Positions 1 through 8,616 of a stretch of DNA of 64,000 bases are shown in pieces. The stretch spans positions 186,001 through 250,000 of the forward strand of contig JADJAB010000004.1 of NCBI GenBank assembly GCA_016704435.1. The letters are read 5' to 3'. Position 1 is the stretch's first letter, and every line of letters starts with the position of its first letter. The notes under the pieces are model-generated. The model was not told the origin of the DNA, did no database searches, and saw only the letters and a list, made by a program, of their open reading frames with translations. A program made the position numbers and the translations under genes. This DNA is from Rhodobacter sp. (GTDB lineage Bacteria > Pseudomonadota > Alphaproteobacteria > Rhodobacterales > Rhodobacteraceae).

Positions 1-490
1 TGGCCTCGACCCCTGCCAGATCTTCGGGCGTGGGCTGCAAGCGGTTTTCGACCCGCGCCGGAATGCCCACCGGCGTCAGCGACAGCGCCCGCAGGATCTG
101 GCGGTAGCTGGGGTAACCCGGTTCTCCCAGCGCGACCCGGTCGCCGGCATCGAAAAGTGCGGTGAAGGCCAAGAGGAAGGCGCCCGACGAGCCGGTGGTC
201 ACGATCACCCGGCCCGGATCCAGGTCGACGCCATACCAGCGCCGGTAAAGCCCGGCTATGCCTGCCCGCAATTCCGGCAGACCCAGCGCCACGGTATAGC
301 CCAAAGGCCGGTCCAGCCCCGCCCGCAAAGCGGCCAGCGCGCCCGCCGGCGCCGGCGTCGAGGGCTGGCCGATCTCCATGTGGATGATACGGCGGCCAGC
401 GGCTTCGGCCGCGCGGGCGCGTTCCATCACGTCCATCACAATGAAGGGATCGACATTGCCCCGCCGCGATCCCCGACTTGCACTTGCCAT
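1..490 (-). CDS. PLP-dependent aminotransferase, class I/II (partial, C-terminus beyond left edge)
   Basis: This is the N-terminal 163 codons of a fold-type I aminotransferase; the rest lies left of the window. Reading leftwards from the ATG at 488-490, the protein opens with MASASRGSRRG and continues through MEIGQPSTPAP, a substrate-binding loop typical of aspartate/valine-pyruvate type aminotransferases. It then has GYTVALGLPELR and VIVTTGSSGAF, which precede the cofactor-binding region, followed by a GEPGYPSY segment. The catalytic lysine is not in the window. It is divergent from the DsbA-like gene, with about 70 bases between the starts. The exact substrate cannot be told from this fragment. 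Confidence 0.85.
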   Translation of the reverse strand, partial: MASASRGSRRGNVDPFIVMDVMERARAAEAAGRRIIHMEIGQPSTPAPAGALAALRAGLDRPLGYTVALGLPELRAGIAGLYRRWYGVDLDPGRVIVTTGSSGAFLLAFTALFDAGDRVALGEPGYPSYRQILRALSLTPVGIPARVENRLQPTPEDLAGVEA

Positions 491-563
491 GCCGCGCCCC
501 TTAAGGTTCCCGCGCCCAACTGGCCCGCTTGCCGGGACCGGGTCAACCCGCAAAGGAAGCCGC

Positions 564-1322
564 ATGCGTCTCGCCCTTACCCTCGCCGCCGCCGCCGCAA
601 CTGCCGCCCTGACCGCCACCACCGCTTTCGCCGGAGGCCTGGGCGAGATGACCGATGCCGAGCGCGCGGCCTTTCGCGAAGAGGTGAAGGCCTATCTTCT
701 GGACAACCCCGAAGTGATCGTCGAGGCGATGACCGCGTTGCAGAACCGCGAGGACGAGGCCGCCTACCAGCGCGACATCGACATGCTGCAGGCCAATGCC
801 GACATCATCTTCAACAGCCCGGCGGACTGGGTCGGCGGCAACCCGCAGGGCGACATCACGGTCGTCGAGTTCATGGATTACCGCTGCGGCTATTGCCGCA
901 AGGCCTATGAAGAGGTCGAGGAACTGGTGAAATCCGACGGCAACATCCGCTTCGTGCTGAAGGAGTTCCCGATCCTGGGCGAGCAATCGCTCTGGTCGTC
1001 GCAATTCGCCATCGCGGTGCGGATGCTGTACGGCGACGACGCCTACAAGGCCGCGCATGACGCGCTGGTGACGCTGCGCGGCGATGCCACGCCGGAAACT
1101 CTGGCCAAGCTGGCGGCGGAATTGGGGCATGATCCGGCGGCGGTCGCGGCCAAGATGGGTTCGGACGAGGTCAAGGCGGTGATCACCGCCAACCACGAAC
1201 TTGCGACGCTGATGGAGATCAACGGCACGCCGACCTTCGTGATCGACCAGACCATGGTGCGCGGCTACGTGCCGCTGGACGGGATGCAGCAGATCGTCGA
1301 CGGCCAGCGCAACGACGGCTGA
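564..1322 (+). CDS. DsbA family thiol:disulfide oxidoreductase (periplasmic, Com1-like)
   Basis: 252-residue exported thioredoxin-fold protein. Residues 1-23 form a signal peptide ending in TTAFA. Residues 30-90 are a helical N-terminal extension typical of Com1/DsbA-like proteins, and the thioredoxin fold starts near residue 97. The redox motif is C108-G-Y-C111, and a cis-proline loop is present as GTPTFVI near the C-terminus. It should oxidise or isomerise disulfides in periplasmic proteins. The ATG at 564 was chosen because it begins a proper signal peptide and follows AAGGAAG; an in-frame upstream extension to 378 has no such features. It is divergent from the aminotransferase gene and convergent with ispG. 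Confidence 0.9.
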   Translation: MRLALTLAAAAATAALTATTAFAGGLGEMTDAERAAFREEVKAYLLDNPEVIVEAMTALQNREDEAAYQRDIDMLQANADIIFNSPADWVGGNPQGDITVVEFMDYRCGYCRKAYEEVEELVKSDGNIRFVLKEFPILGEQSLWSSQFAIAVRMLYGDDAYKAAHDALVTLRGDATPETLAKLAAELGHDPAAVAAKMGSDEVKAVITANHELATLMEINGTPTFVIDQTMVRGYVPLDGMQQIVDGQRNDG

Positions 1323-1333
1323 GGGCGCCAAGA

Positions 1334-1384
1334 CCCCTACTCAAGGATCTTGCAGATTTCTTCGAAGAAATTTGGCCCCTACTC
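1334..1384. repeat. short palindrome flanked by a 9-bp direct repeat, at the 3' end of ispG
   Basis: A perfect 16-bp palindrome, ATTTCTTCGAAGAAAT, lies at 1356-1371 and extends with one mismatch pair to 1353-1374. It begins 5 bases beyond the ispG stop codon. The 9-mer CCCCTACTC occurs on both sides, at 1334-1342 and 1376-1384, and the right copy contains the ispG stop codon. The core resembles palindromes at 43968-44011 and 33357-33376. It could act as a terminator or mRNA 3'-end structure for ispG; the direct repeat would also fit insertion of a small mobile repeat. Confidence 0.6.
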
Positions 1385-2506
1385 TGCCGCCTTCGCCTCT
1401 TCCGCCGCGATCTCGGTGGCCTTTGCTTCGACCAGTTCGACGATATGGTCGATCATCCGGTCGTTGGTCAGCCTGTGGTCCTGCTTGCCCGCCAGATAGA
1501 CCATGCCCTTGCCTGCCCCGCCGCCGGTAAAGCCGATGTCGGTCATCAAGGCCTCTCCCGGACCGTTCACCACGCAACCGATGATCGACAGGCTCATCGG
1601 CGTCTTGATGTGTTCCAGCCGCTTTTCCAGCGCCTCGACCGTCTTGATCACGTCGAACCCCTGCCGCGCGCAACTGGGGCAGGAAATGATCTGCACCCCG
1701 CGCGTCCGCAGGCCGAGGCTTTTCAGGATTTCGTAGCCGACCTTCACCTCTTCCACCGGATCGGCGCTTAGGCTGACCCGGATGGTGTCGCCGATGCCGG
1801 ACCACAAGAGCGAGCCCAGCCCCACCGCCGATTTCACGGTGCCCGCCGTCAGCCCGCCCGCTTCGGTGATGCCCAGATGGATCGGCGCATCGGTCTGGGC
1901 CGCCAGCTGCTGATATGCCGCCGCCGCAAGGAACACATCCGACGCCTTGCAGCTGATCTTGAATTCGTGAAAGTCGTTGTCCTGCAGCAGCTTGATGTGG
2001 TCCAACCCGGAGTCCACCATGGCATCCGGGCAGGGTTCGCCGTATTTCTCCAAGAGGTGCTTTTCCAGCGAGCCCGCGTTCACCCCGATGCGGATCGAAC
2101 AGCCATGGTCCTTGGCCGCCTTCACCACCTCGGCCACGCGCCTTGCGTCGCCGATGTTGCCGGGGTTGATGCGCAGGCAGGCGGCACCCGCCTGGGCCGC
2201 CTCGATCGCGCGGCGGTAGTGAAAATGGATGTCGGCCACGATCGGCACCGGCGATTCTGCCACGATCTCGCGCAGCGCGCGGGTCGACGCCTCGTCCGGG
2301 GTCGAGACGCGGACGATGTCGGCCCCGGCCTCGGCGGCGCGGATCACCTGCGCCAGTGTGGCCTTGACGTCGGACGAGTCGGTATTGGTCATGGTCTGCA
2401 CCGTGATCGGCGCGTCGCCGCCCACTGGCACCCGGCCGACCATGATCTGCCGGCTTTTCCGCCGCTCGATGTTGCGCCAGGGGCGGATCGGGTTGTGGGT
2501 CATCAT
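1379..2506 (-). CDS. ispG: 4-hydroxy-3-methylbut-2-en-1-yl diphosphate synthase (IspG/GcpE)
   Basis: Penultimate enzyme of the MEP isoprenoid pathway, converting MEcPP to HMBPP with a [4Fe-4S] cluster and an external reductant. The 375-residue protein has the short bacterial architecture: an N-terminal TIM barrel starting at SRQIMVGRVPVGGDAP and VQTMTNTDS, then the C-terminal cluster domain. The three cluster cysteines are seen in ISCPSCARQG and IGCVVNGPGE. The start at 2506 begins MMTHNPIRPWRN, the usual N-terminus in this family; an upstream in-frame ATG at 2557 would add 17 atypical residues. It lies 84 bases downstream of the RodZ-like gene on the same strand, and the two are probably cotranscribed. 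A palindrome follows the stop. Confidence 0.96.
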   Translation of the reverse strand: MMTHNPIRPWRNIERRKSRQIMVGRVPVGGDAPITVQTMTNTDSSDVKATLAQVIRAAEAGADIVRVSTPDEASTRALREIVAESPVPIVADIHFHYRRAIEAAQAGAACLRINPGNIGDARRVAEVVKAAKDHGCSIRIGVNAGSLEKHLLEKYGEPCPDAMVDSGLDHIKLLQDNDFHEFKISCKASDVFLAAAAYQQLAAQTDAPIHLGITEAGGLTAGTVKSAVGLGSLLWSGIGDTIRVSLSADPVEEVKVGYEILKSLGLRTRGVQIISCPSCARQGFDVIKTVEALEKRLEHIKTPMSLSIIGCVVNGPGEALMTDIGFTGGGAGKGMVYLAGKQDHRLTNDRMIDHIVELVEAKATEIAAEEAKAAE

Positions 2507-2590
2507 CGGCCTCGCGGGTCTGGCTTGAACCATAGGGAACGGCGCGCCGGGCGGCAACTGCCCCGCGACCTTCCGGCACTCAGGAAAGGA

Positions 2591-3811
2591 TCATTCCAGC
2601 GGCGCGTCCGCAGTGGCTGCACCCGGCGCAGTCGAGGCATCCGCCGTCATCACCCGGGCCAGCGCATCATCGGCAGCGGGGTCGGCCTGGGCAAAGGACT
2701 CCGTCAACGCATCGGGGGAAAGGGCGATGTCCTTGACCACATTGGCACCGGGGGCGGCCGGGCCATAGGTTACCCCGTTGACCACGAAATAGACCGATCC
2801 GGAATTGCCGGTGCGGAACACCGCGGCCTCTTCCAGCGGCGGCACGGCATAACGTTCGCCGGATTCGAGGATCTTCTCGAACAGAACCGTGCCGTCGGCC
2901 GAGTTCACCCGCACCCAGGACGGGCGCACGGCCAGAACCTCGACGCCGGGCCGGGCATCGGCCAGAACCTGCACCGTCTCATCGCCAATAGCATCGAGGG
3001 CGGCAGTCACCGCGCCGGCCTGCGGGTCGGAATTGTCCGGGATCCGCGGGTCGATCGCCGCGATCGGGCCATCGCGCGCCACCAGCACCGGAACATCCAG
3101 CGCTTGCGGACGATAGAGCCGGTCCATCAGGTCGGGCGAGGCCGAGCCTTCGGCGGTTTCCACCGCCTCGGCCGCGGCGGCATCTGCGGCCACCACCGGC
3201 GAAGGCGCGGTTCCGGCACCGGCCAGCGGGTCGATCTGCGCCACCACGGCGGGGGCTTCGTCGACCGGGGCCAGTTGCACGCGCTGCACTTCGCGCAGCA
3301 CCGACCAGCCGCCATAGCCGATGGCCGCGATCAGCGCGATCAGAACCGCGACAGAGCCCACGGCCCCCGGCTCGATCCGCGCAAAGACGCTTTCGCCGCG
3401 CGGCACGAAGGTGGCGTTCGGATTGGCCAGCGGCTCGGCGAATTCGGCCCGGACACGGGCCTGTGCCAGCCGTTGCGGCGCGGCCGAAGCCGACATGCCA
3501 TGCGCCACGGTGAAATTGGCTTCCAGACAGAAGCGCTGGAAGGCCCAGTCCGGGTCCATCCCCAGATAGCGCGCGTAGGACCGCACATAGCCTGCCACGA
3601 AGCCGGGCGTTTCAAACGCGCTGACGTCGGCATTCTCGATGGCGGCGATGTAGGTGGCCTTGATCTTCAGTTCGCGCTGAACGTCCAGCAGGGACTTGCC
3701 CAGCGTCGCGCGCTCTCCGCGCATGACATCGCCCAGGCGAAGCTCGAAATCGTCGAAGCCCTTCGGCTTCTCCTCTTCCGTTGCCTGAGGTTTGGACCTC
3801 CAGCCGATCAT
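2591..3811 (-). CDS. RodZ-like helix-turn-helix membrane protein
   Basis: 406-residue protein with the domain order of RodZ. A cytoplasmic HTH of the XRE/Cro type spans about residues 25-95 (FELRLGDVMRGERATLGKSL, then IENADVSAFETPGFVAGYVR). A proline/alanine-rich linker follows, then one membrane segment near residue 155 (VLIALIAAIGYGGW), and a periplasmic C-terminal domain of the DUF4115 kind containing PSWVRVNSADGTVLFEKIL. In model bacteria RodZ links MreB to the peptidoglycan elongation machinery. This protein is longer than E. coli RodZ because of its Ala/Val/Glu-rich linker. It is followed by ispG. The function is inferred from architecture, so no gene symbol is assigned. Confidence 0.8.
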   Translation of the reverse strand: MIGWRSKPQATEEEKPKGFDDFELRLGDVMRGERATLGKSLLDVQRELKIKATYIAAIENADVSAFETPGFVAGYVRSYARYLGMDPDWAFQRFCLEANFTVAHGMSASAAPQRLAQARVRAEFAEPLANPNATFVPRGESVFARIEPGAVGSVAVLIALIAAIGYGGWSVLREVQRVQLAPVDEAPAVVAQIDPLAGAGTAPSPVVAADAAAAEAVETAEGSASPDLMDRLYRPQALDVPVLVARDGPIAAIDPRIPDNSDPQAGAVTAALDAIGDETVQVLADARPGVEVLAVRPSWVRVNSADGTVLFEKILESGERYAVPPLEEAAVFRTGNSGSVYFVVNGVTYGPAAPGANVVKDIALSPDALTESFAQADPAADDALARVMTADASTAPGAATADAPLE

Positions 3812-3949
3812 GCGTGACCTGTCCCCTTGGTCGCCCTAGTCGTTCATTGCTTCGATTGTACCCGAGTCGCTTCGCGCACGACTCACAGGGCCCCGAATTG
3901 CAGGAACGCTAGCACAGGGCAAGGGCCTTTGCACATGCGAGATACCCGC

Positions 3950-5179
3950 CTAGGCGGAAATCTCGGCACGATTCAGCGCACAATGCCGCCACAGTGCATC
4001 CATCGCGCCGACCAGTGCGTCGATCTCTTTCGGATCATGCACCGGGCTGGGGGTGAACCGCAGCCGTTCGGTGCCACGCGGCACGGTCGGGAAGTTGATC
4101 GGTTGCACATAGACGCCGAACTGCTCCAGCAGCATGTCGGACAGCAACTTGCAATGGATGGGGTCGCCGACATGGACGGGCACAATATGTGACCCTTCGT
4201 CGATGATCGGCAGGCCAAGGCCCTTCAGCCGCATCTTCAGGATACGGGCGTTCAACTGCTGGCTGTCGCGCAGTTTCTGGCCCTCGGCGGTCTTCAGGAA
4301 GCGCACCGAAGCGGCCGCGCCCGCAGCCACTGCAGGCGGCAGCGAAGTGGTGAAGATGAAGCCCGGCGCATAGCTGCGGACCGCATCGACCATCTTCGCA
4401 GATGCAGCAATATAGCCGCCGAAAACGCCGTAGGCTTTCGCCAGGGTTGCGTTGATGATGTCGATCCGCTGCATCTGGCCGTCACGCTCGGCGACCCCTG
4501 CCCCGCGCGGGCCATACATGCCCACGGCATGGACCTCGTCGATATAGGTCAGCGCGCCGAACTCTTCGGCCAGATCGCAGATGTCCTTGATGGGGCCGAA
4601 ATCGCCATCCATCGAATAGATTGATTCGAAGGCGATCAGCTTCGGCGCCGCGGGGTCGTCCGCCGCCAGCAGCGCGCGCAGATGCGCCACGTCGTTATGC
4701 CGGAAGATCCGCTTTTCGCCGCCGCCGCGGCGCACGCCCTCGATCATCGAGGCGTGGTTCAGCGCGTCGGAATAGATGATCAGGCCGGGGAAGATGCTGC
4801 GCAACACAGACAGCGTGGCGTCATTGGCGATGTAGGCGCTGGTGAAGACCAGGGCTGCCTCCTTGCCATGCAGGTCGGCCAGTTCGGCCTCCAGCCGCTT
4901 GTGATAGACCGTGGTGCCGGAGATGTTGCGCGTCCCGCCCGAGCCGGCGCCGGTGGCGTCCAGCGCCTCGTGCATCGCGGCCAGCACGGCCGGGTGCTGC
5001 CCCATGCCCAGATAATCGTTGCCGCACCAGACGGTGATCGGCTTTTCGGTGCCATCGGGCCGGGTCCAGACCGCATGCGGGAACTGGCCGCGGCGCCGCT
5101 CGATGTCGATGAAGGTGCGGTAGCGCCCTTCGTCATGCAGCCGGGTCAGCGCCCGGTCCAGAGCAGCATCGAAATCCAT
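3950..5179 (-). CDS. hemA: 5-aminolevulinate synthase
   Basis: Condenses glycine with succinyl-CoA to give 5-aminolevulinate, the first step of the Shemin route to haem and, in phototrophs, bacteriochlorophyll. The 409-residue protein starts MDFDAALDRALTRLHDEGRY, the usual alphaproteobacterial N-terminus; an ATG 15 bases upstream is less typical. The PLP-binding lysine is K248 in ATLAKAYGVFGG, the same number as in the Rhodobacter capsulatus enzyme. Other conserved stretches include NDYLGMGQHP, GTRNISGTT and YIDEVHAVGMYG. It is encoded alone, with a small exported protein gene (5304-5696) upstream on the same strand. Some relatives carry two ALA synthase paralogues; whether this genome does cannot be seen here. 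Confidence 0.96.
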   Translation of the reverse strand: MDFDAALDRALTRLHDEGRYRTFIDIERRRGQFPHAVWTRPDGTEKPITVWCGNDYLGMGQHPAVLAAMHEALDATGAGSGGTRNISGTTVYHKRLEAELADLHGKEAALVFTSAYIANDATLSVLRSIFPGLIIYSDALNHASMIEGVRRGGGEKRIFRHNDVAHLRALLAADDPAAPKLIAFESIYSMDGDFGPIKDICDLAEEFGALTYIDEVHAVGMYGPRGAGVAERDGQMQRIDIINATLAKAYGVFGGYIAASAKMVDAVRSYAPGFIFTTSLPPAVAAGAAASVRFLKTAEGQKLRDSQQLNARILKMRLKGLGLPIIDEGSHIVPVHVGDPIHCKLLSDMLLEQFGVYVQPINFPTVPRGTERLRFTPSPVHDPKEIDALVGAMDALWRHCALNRAEISA

Positions 5180-5303
5180 GGGTCGCGTCCTCACGTCTTG
5201 GTCTCAAGGTCTTCTGTGCCATGGCACCGACCTGTCTGCCTTGATTTCGGTCAAAGCGCCCGGGCCTGGCAACGGGGCGATTTGTCACCCCCCGGATGCA
5301 GGT

Positions 5304-5696
5304 TTACTCCGGCGCGATCTCCAGCACCACCACGCAAGGGGATTTTCCCTTGCGCAGCCCGTCGCAGGCCTTTGCGGCCTCGGCCGCCGCCGTCCCGGCA
5401 TCGGGCAGGTCGGCCAGCGCCACCGCCGATTTCGCCGGCGCCCCGTCGCGGATGAACCCGTCGTCCGGCGACATCGCCAAGGCCGCGAACCCGCCCGACT
5501 TCGGCACGAACAGCGCCAGCGCGTCTTCGTTGGTCATCACCAGCCGCAGCGCCATCAGTTCATCTTCAAGAAGGAAATCATGCACATGCAGGGTGATCTT
5601 CGCCTCGCCCAGGGTGGCGGTCTCGACCGGCGTCTCGCCCGCCAGCGCCGGCCCGGCCAGCGCCACGGCTGCCGCAAATGCCACTGCCTTCGTCAT
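5304..5696 (-). CDS. exported hypothetical protein upstream of hemA
   Basis: 130-residue protein with a clear signal peptide (MTKAVAFAAAVALAGPALAG, cleavage near residue 19). The mature part is beta-rich. It contains DFLLEDELMALRLVMTNED and LFVPKSGGFAALAMSPDDGF, then an alanine-rich stretch and a C-terminal CDGLRKGKSPCVVVLEIAPE with two cysteines 9 residues apart that could form a disulfide. It is not recognised as a named family. The start at 5696 is preferred over one five codons upstream because it begins the signal peptide directly. It lies 124 bases before hemA on the same strand, which may be positional only. Confidence 0.7.
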   Translation of the reverse strand: MTKAVAFAAAVALAGPALAGETPVETATLGEAKITLHVHDFLLEDELMALRLVMTNEDALALFVPKSGGFAALAMSPDDGFIRDGAPAKSAVALADLPDAGTAAAEAAKACDGLRKGKSPCVVVLEIAPE

Positions 5697-5803
5697 CTGC
5701 ACACTCCGCAAGCCCGTTGCCCCGGCTTTACCCTATCGCGGGGGCTCTGGACAGTCCCCCGCCGCCTGCTAGGCTTGTGCCCAATCACAATCCGGAGAGC
5801 AAA

Positions 5804-7177
5804 ATGTCGCTGGACGCCGTCCTTTCGCGCATCGACGAAACCCTGCCGCAGTCGCTGGAGCGGCTGATGGAGTTGTTGCGAATCCCCTCGATCTCGACCG
5901 ATCCGGCCTTCGCGCCCGATTGCGCGCGGGCGGCCGAATGGCTGGTCGAAGATCTGAAATCGCTGGGGTTCGCCGCCCGCGCCGCCGCTACACCCGGCCA
6001 TCCGATGGTGGTGGGCCATGGCGGAGCGGGCGACAGGCACATCCTGTTCTACGGCCACTACGACGTGCAGCCCGTCGATCCGCTGGAACTGTGGGACCGC
6101 AACCCGTTCGACCCCGCTCTGGAGGATACAGCGAAAGGCCGCGTCATCCGCGCCCGCGGTGCCTCGGACGACAAGGGCCAGCTGATGACGTTCCTTGAGG
6201 CCTGCCGGGCCTGGAAACACGTTCACGGCAACCTGCCCGGACGGTTGACGATCTTTCTGGAGGGCGAAGAGGAATCCGGCTCGCCATCGCTGGTGCCGTT
6301 TCTGGAGGCCAACCGGGCCGAGTTGTCCTGCGACCTGGCCCTGATCTGCGACACCGGGCTGTTTGAAAGCGCCACCCCCGCCATCACCACCATGCTGCGC
6401 GGTCTGGCCAAGGCCGAATTCACCCTGCACGCCGCATCGCGCGATCTGCATTCCGGCATGTATGGCGGTTTGGCCCGCAACCCCTTGCATGTGTTGACTA
6501 AAATTCTTTCCGGCCTGCATGATGATCAGGGCCGGGTGCAAGTTCCGGGCTTCTATGACGACGTCACCGAATTGCCCGATGCGCTGCGCGCCCAATGGCA
6601 GAACCTGGCCTTTGACCATGCCGGCTATCTGGGCGATGTGGGCCTGTCAGTGCCCGCAGGTGAAGCTGACCGCACCCCGCTGGAGATGATCTGGTCGCGC
6701 CCGACGGCCGAGGTGAACGGCCTTTGGGGCGGCTACACCGGTGCAGGATTCAAGACCGTGCTGCCCGCCGAGGCGCATGCCAAGGTCAGCTTCCGCCTGG
6801 TGTCGGATCAGGATCCGGCCAAGGTGCTGACCGCGTTCCGGGCCTGGGCCGAAGCGCAACTGCCCGCCGATTGCCGCATCGAATGGCATGACGGAATCGA
6901 AGGGGCCGGGGCTTCGGTGATGGCAATCACCGATCCGGCCTTTGAAGCCGCCCGCGCCGCGCTGACCGAGGAATGGAACCGCCCCGCCGCCTTTGTGGGG
7001 GCCGGAGGATCGATCCCGGTGGCAGGGTATTTCAAGACCATCCTTGGCATGGATGCGATGCTGATCGGCTTTGGCCGCGACGACGACCAGATCCATTCCC
7101 CGAATGAGAAATACAACCTCGAATCCTTCCACAAAGGCATCCGCAGCTGGGCCCGCATCCTGGCGCGCATCGCATGA
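5804..7177 (+). CDS. M20 family dipeptidase / metallohydrolase
   Basis: 457-residue cytosolic zinc peptidase of the M20 (ArgE/DapE/CPG2) family. The catalytic domain shows the first metal ligand in ILFYGHYDVQPVD, the bridging aspartate in ARGASDDKGQ, and the general-base/metal glutamates in FLEGEEESGSPS. A dimerisation domain follows (HSGMYGGLARNP). The last ligand is in the C-terminal IHSPNEKYNLESF. This set matches the cytosolic non-specific dipeptidase subgroup. The start at 5804 follows GGAGAGC; an in-frame ORF to 5678 has no family-like sequence. Its stop overlaps the start of the GNAT gene by ATGA, so the two are translationally coupled. Confidence 0.92.
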   Translation: MSLDAVLSRIDETLPQSLERLMELLRIPSISTDPAFAPDCARAAEWLVEDLKSLGFAARAAATPGHPMVVGHGGAGDRHILFYGHYDVQPVDPLELWDRNPFDPALEDTAKGRVIRARGASDDKGQLMTFLEACRAWKHVHGNLPGRLTIFLEGEEESGSPSLVPFLEANRAELSCDLALICDTGLFESATPAITTMLRGLAKAEFTLHAASRDLHSGMYGGLARNPLHVLTKILSGLHDDQGRVQVPGFYDDVTELPDALRAQWQNLAFDHAGYLGDVGLSVPAGEADRTPLEMIWSRPTAEVNGLWGGYTGAGFKTVLPAEAHAKVSFRLVSDQDPAKVLTAFRAWAEAQLPADCRIEWHDGIEGAGASVMAITDPAFEAARAALTEEWNRPAAFVGAGGSIPVAGYFKTILGMDAMLIGFGRDDDQIHSPNEKYNLESFHKGIRSWARILARIA

Positions 7178-7617
7178 CGCTGACGATCCGCGATGCAGCA
7201 CCGGGGGACGAGGCCGCGTTCCTGGCGCTTTGGCAGGAGTTCTGCGATGGCTATGACCTGACCTTGCCCGAAGGCGTCACCGCCTTCACCTGGGCGCGGC
7301 TGATGGACCCCGCCTGCCCGCTTTGCGCCCGGCTGGCCGTGCTGGACGGCGTGCCGGTCGGATTCGCGCTGCACCAGCACCACCCGTCCAGCTGGGTGAT
7401 GGGCGATGACGGCTATCTGGAGGATCTTTTCGTAGCACCCGAAGCGCGGGGCCAGGGGGCCGGCCGGGCGCTGATCGAGGATCTGGTTGCGCTGGGACGC
7501 GCCCGCGGCTGGCGGCGGCTGTACTGGCTGACCGAGATCACCAACACCACTGCCCGCCGCCTTTACGACCGGTTCTGCGGCGACGACGGCCACATCCGCT
7601 ATCGCATGCCACTTTGA
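7174..7617 (+). CDS. GNAT family N-acetyltransferase
   Basis: 147-residue single-domain acetyltransferase. The acetyl-CoA pyrophosphate-binding motif is visible as LFVAPEARGQGAGRALIEDL around residues 87-106. It is preceded by the beta strand GFALHQHHPSSWV and followed by LYWLTEITNTTARRLYDRF, the usual C-terminal GNAT strand and helix. The start codon overlaps the M20 peptidase stop (ATGA), so the two form an operon, possibly handling a shared amino-acid or peptide substrate. The acceptor substrate cannot be deduced. Confidence 0.88.
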   Translation: MTLTIRDAAPGDEAAFLALWQEFCDGYDLTLPEGVTAFTWARLMDPACPLCARLAVLDGVPVGFALHQHHPSSWVMGDDGYLEDLFVAPEARGQGAGRALIEDLVALGRARGWRRLYWLTEITNTTARRLYDRFCGDDGHIRYRMPL

Positions 7618-8001
7618 CCGTGGGCAAGGCAGAGCCGCCTCGGGGGGCCTTGCGCCCCCGCTTGGCGGCGTTACCACGGAATGTGTCGCCGGGCCCGCCG
7701 GAATGGATACGGGGGGCCGAAGGACCCCGTTCCGCCGTTCCGCAACGACCGTTCGTCTGGCCGGCGCCATCGACGGCGCCTGGTGCATTGCCGGTCACGT
7801 CGGACGAAGCGGCACTGGCCGCCGCGCAGGCACAAGCGAATTCAGGGCCAGAACGGCCTGAATGCGGCTTTTCATGTCGGATACGCGATCTTGCGAACCC
7901 TGGCGCGGCCTGGCCCGCGTTCCAGTCCTGTCGTTTTGCGTGAGTGTCGCATAGCCCCCTCACGCCGCATTGGTCGGCTGCGATGCGGCCTGCGCGCGGT
8001 G
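7618..8001. other. intergenic region between convergent genes; one hairpin
   Basis: 384 bases between the GNAT gene and the convergent small membrane protein gene. No ORF here resembles a protein. At 7840-7862 there is an imperfect hairpin (arms ATTCAGG-CC and GGCCTGAAT with one bulged G), followed by GCGGCTTTTC. It could be a weak intrinsic terminator for the plus-strand genes. Nothing else is evident. Confidence 0.4.
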
Positions 8002-8229
8002 TTACCCGCCCTGCCCTTTCAGGGCCATCCGGGCCAGTTTGGCCAGCAGCACCGCCCAGGGCGCCGCATGCAGCGCAAAGTCGAAGATGTCGACCGGCCG
8101 GGTCAGCATGCCCGCAAAGAGCATCTTCAGCTTTTCCCAGATATGCGGCTCGGGGAAGAACGGCGCAAGGCCAAGCGCCAGCGCCGCGATCACGGCGACG
8201 GAGAGCGGGATCTTGTCGAGAAATACCAT
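8002..8229 (-). CDS. small two-span membrane protein
   Basis: 75 residues with two hydrophobic stretches, about residues 8-24 (LSVAVIAALALGLAPFF) and 53-68 (HAAPWAVLLAKLARMA), joined by a short loop EPHIWEKLKMLFAGMLTRP. Similar small proteins are common in Rhodobacterales and are sometimes labelled as RND-transporter related, a name with no clear basis here. The length, ATG start and composition suggest a real gene. No enzyme motif is present. It stands alone, convergent with the GNAT gene and downstream of the tRNA-Asp pair. Confidence 0.65.
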   Translation of the reverse strand: MVFLDKIPLSVAVIAALALGLAPFFPEPHIWEKLKMLFAGMLTRPVDIFDFALHAAPWAVLLAKLARMALKGQGG

Positions 8230-8346
8230 GGCCGGACCCGTTTCCGCAAGGATACCGCAACATATTCCATCGCGGGAATATATGTAACCCCGAAAGCCCG
8301 CGTTCGGCAGCGAAAGGAAAGACCGTATCCAGGACCTTGAGGAAAG

Positions 8347-8423
8347 TGGCGCGGTGGACGGGGCTCGAACCCGCGACCCCCGGCGTGACAGGCCGGTACT
8401 CTAACCAACTGAGCTACCACCGC
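8347..8423 (-). tRNA. tRNA-Asp (GTC), copy 1
   Basis: 77 nt including an encoded CCA end. The acceptor stem is GCGGTGG/CCACCGC with discriminator G, the D-arm is AGCTCAGTTGGTTAGAGT, the anticodon loop in CCTGTCACG gives GTC, and the T-arm carries GGTTCGAGCC. It lies 32 bases from a second copy that differs at a single D-loop position. Confidence 0.97.
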
Positions 8424-8455
8424 GCATGGGCGACCGGGACCTGAGGCAGAGAACG

Positions 8456-8532
8456 TGGCGCGGTGGACGGGGCTCGAACCCGCGACCCCCGGCGTGACAG
8501 GCCGGTACTCTAACCGACTGAGCTACCACCGC
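8456..8532 (-). tRNA. tRNA-Asp (GTC), copy 2
   Basis: 77 nt including encoded CCA. It is identical to the neighbouring tRNA-Asp except for one D-loop base (GTCGG in place of GTTGG). The anticodon is GTC. It is upstream of copy 1 on the same strand, so the two are probably made as one precursor. Confidence 0.97.
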
Positions 8533-8616
8533 GCAGCGTCTCTCGTCCAGGGTCCCCCGGACGTGGAGCGCTGATAGACAAGGCCCGCGCCGCCGTCAAT
8601 GGCCTGATCGGAAAAT

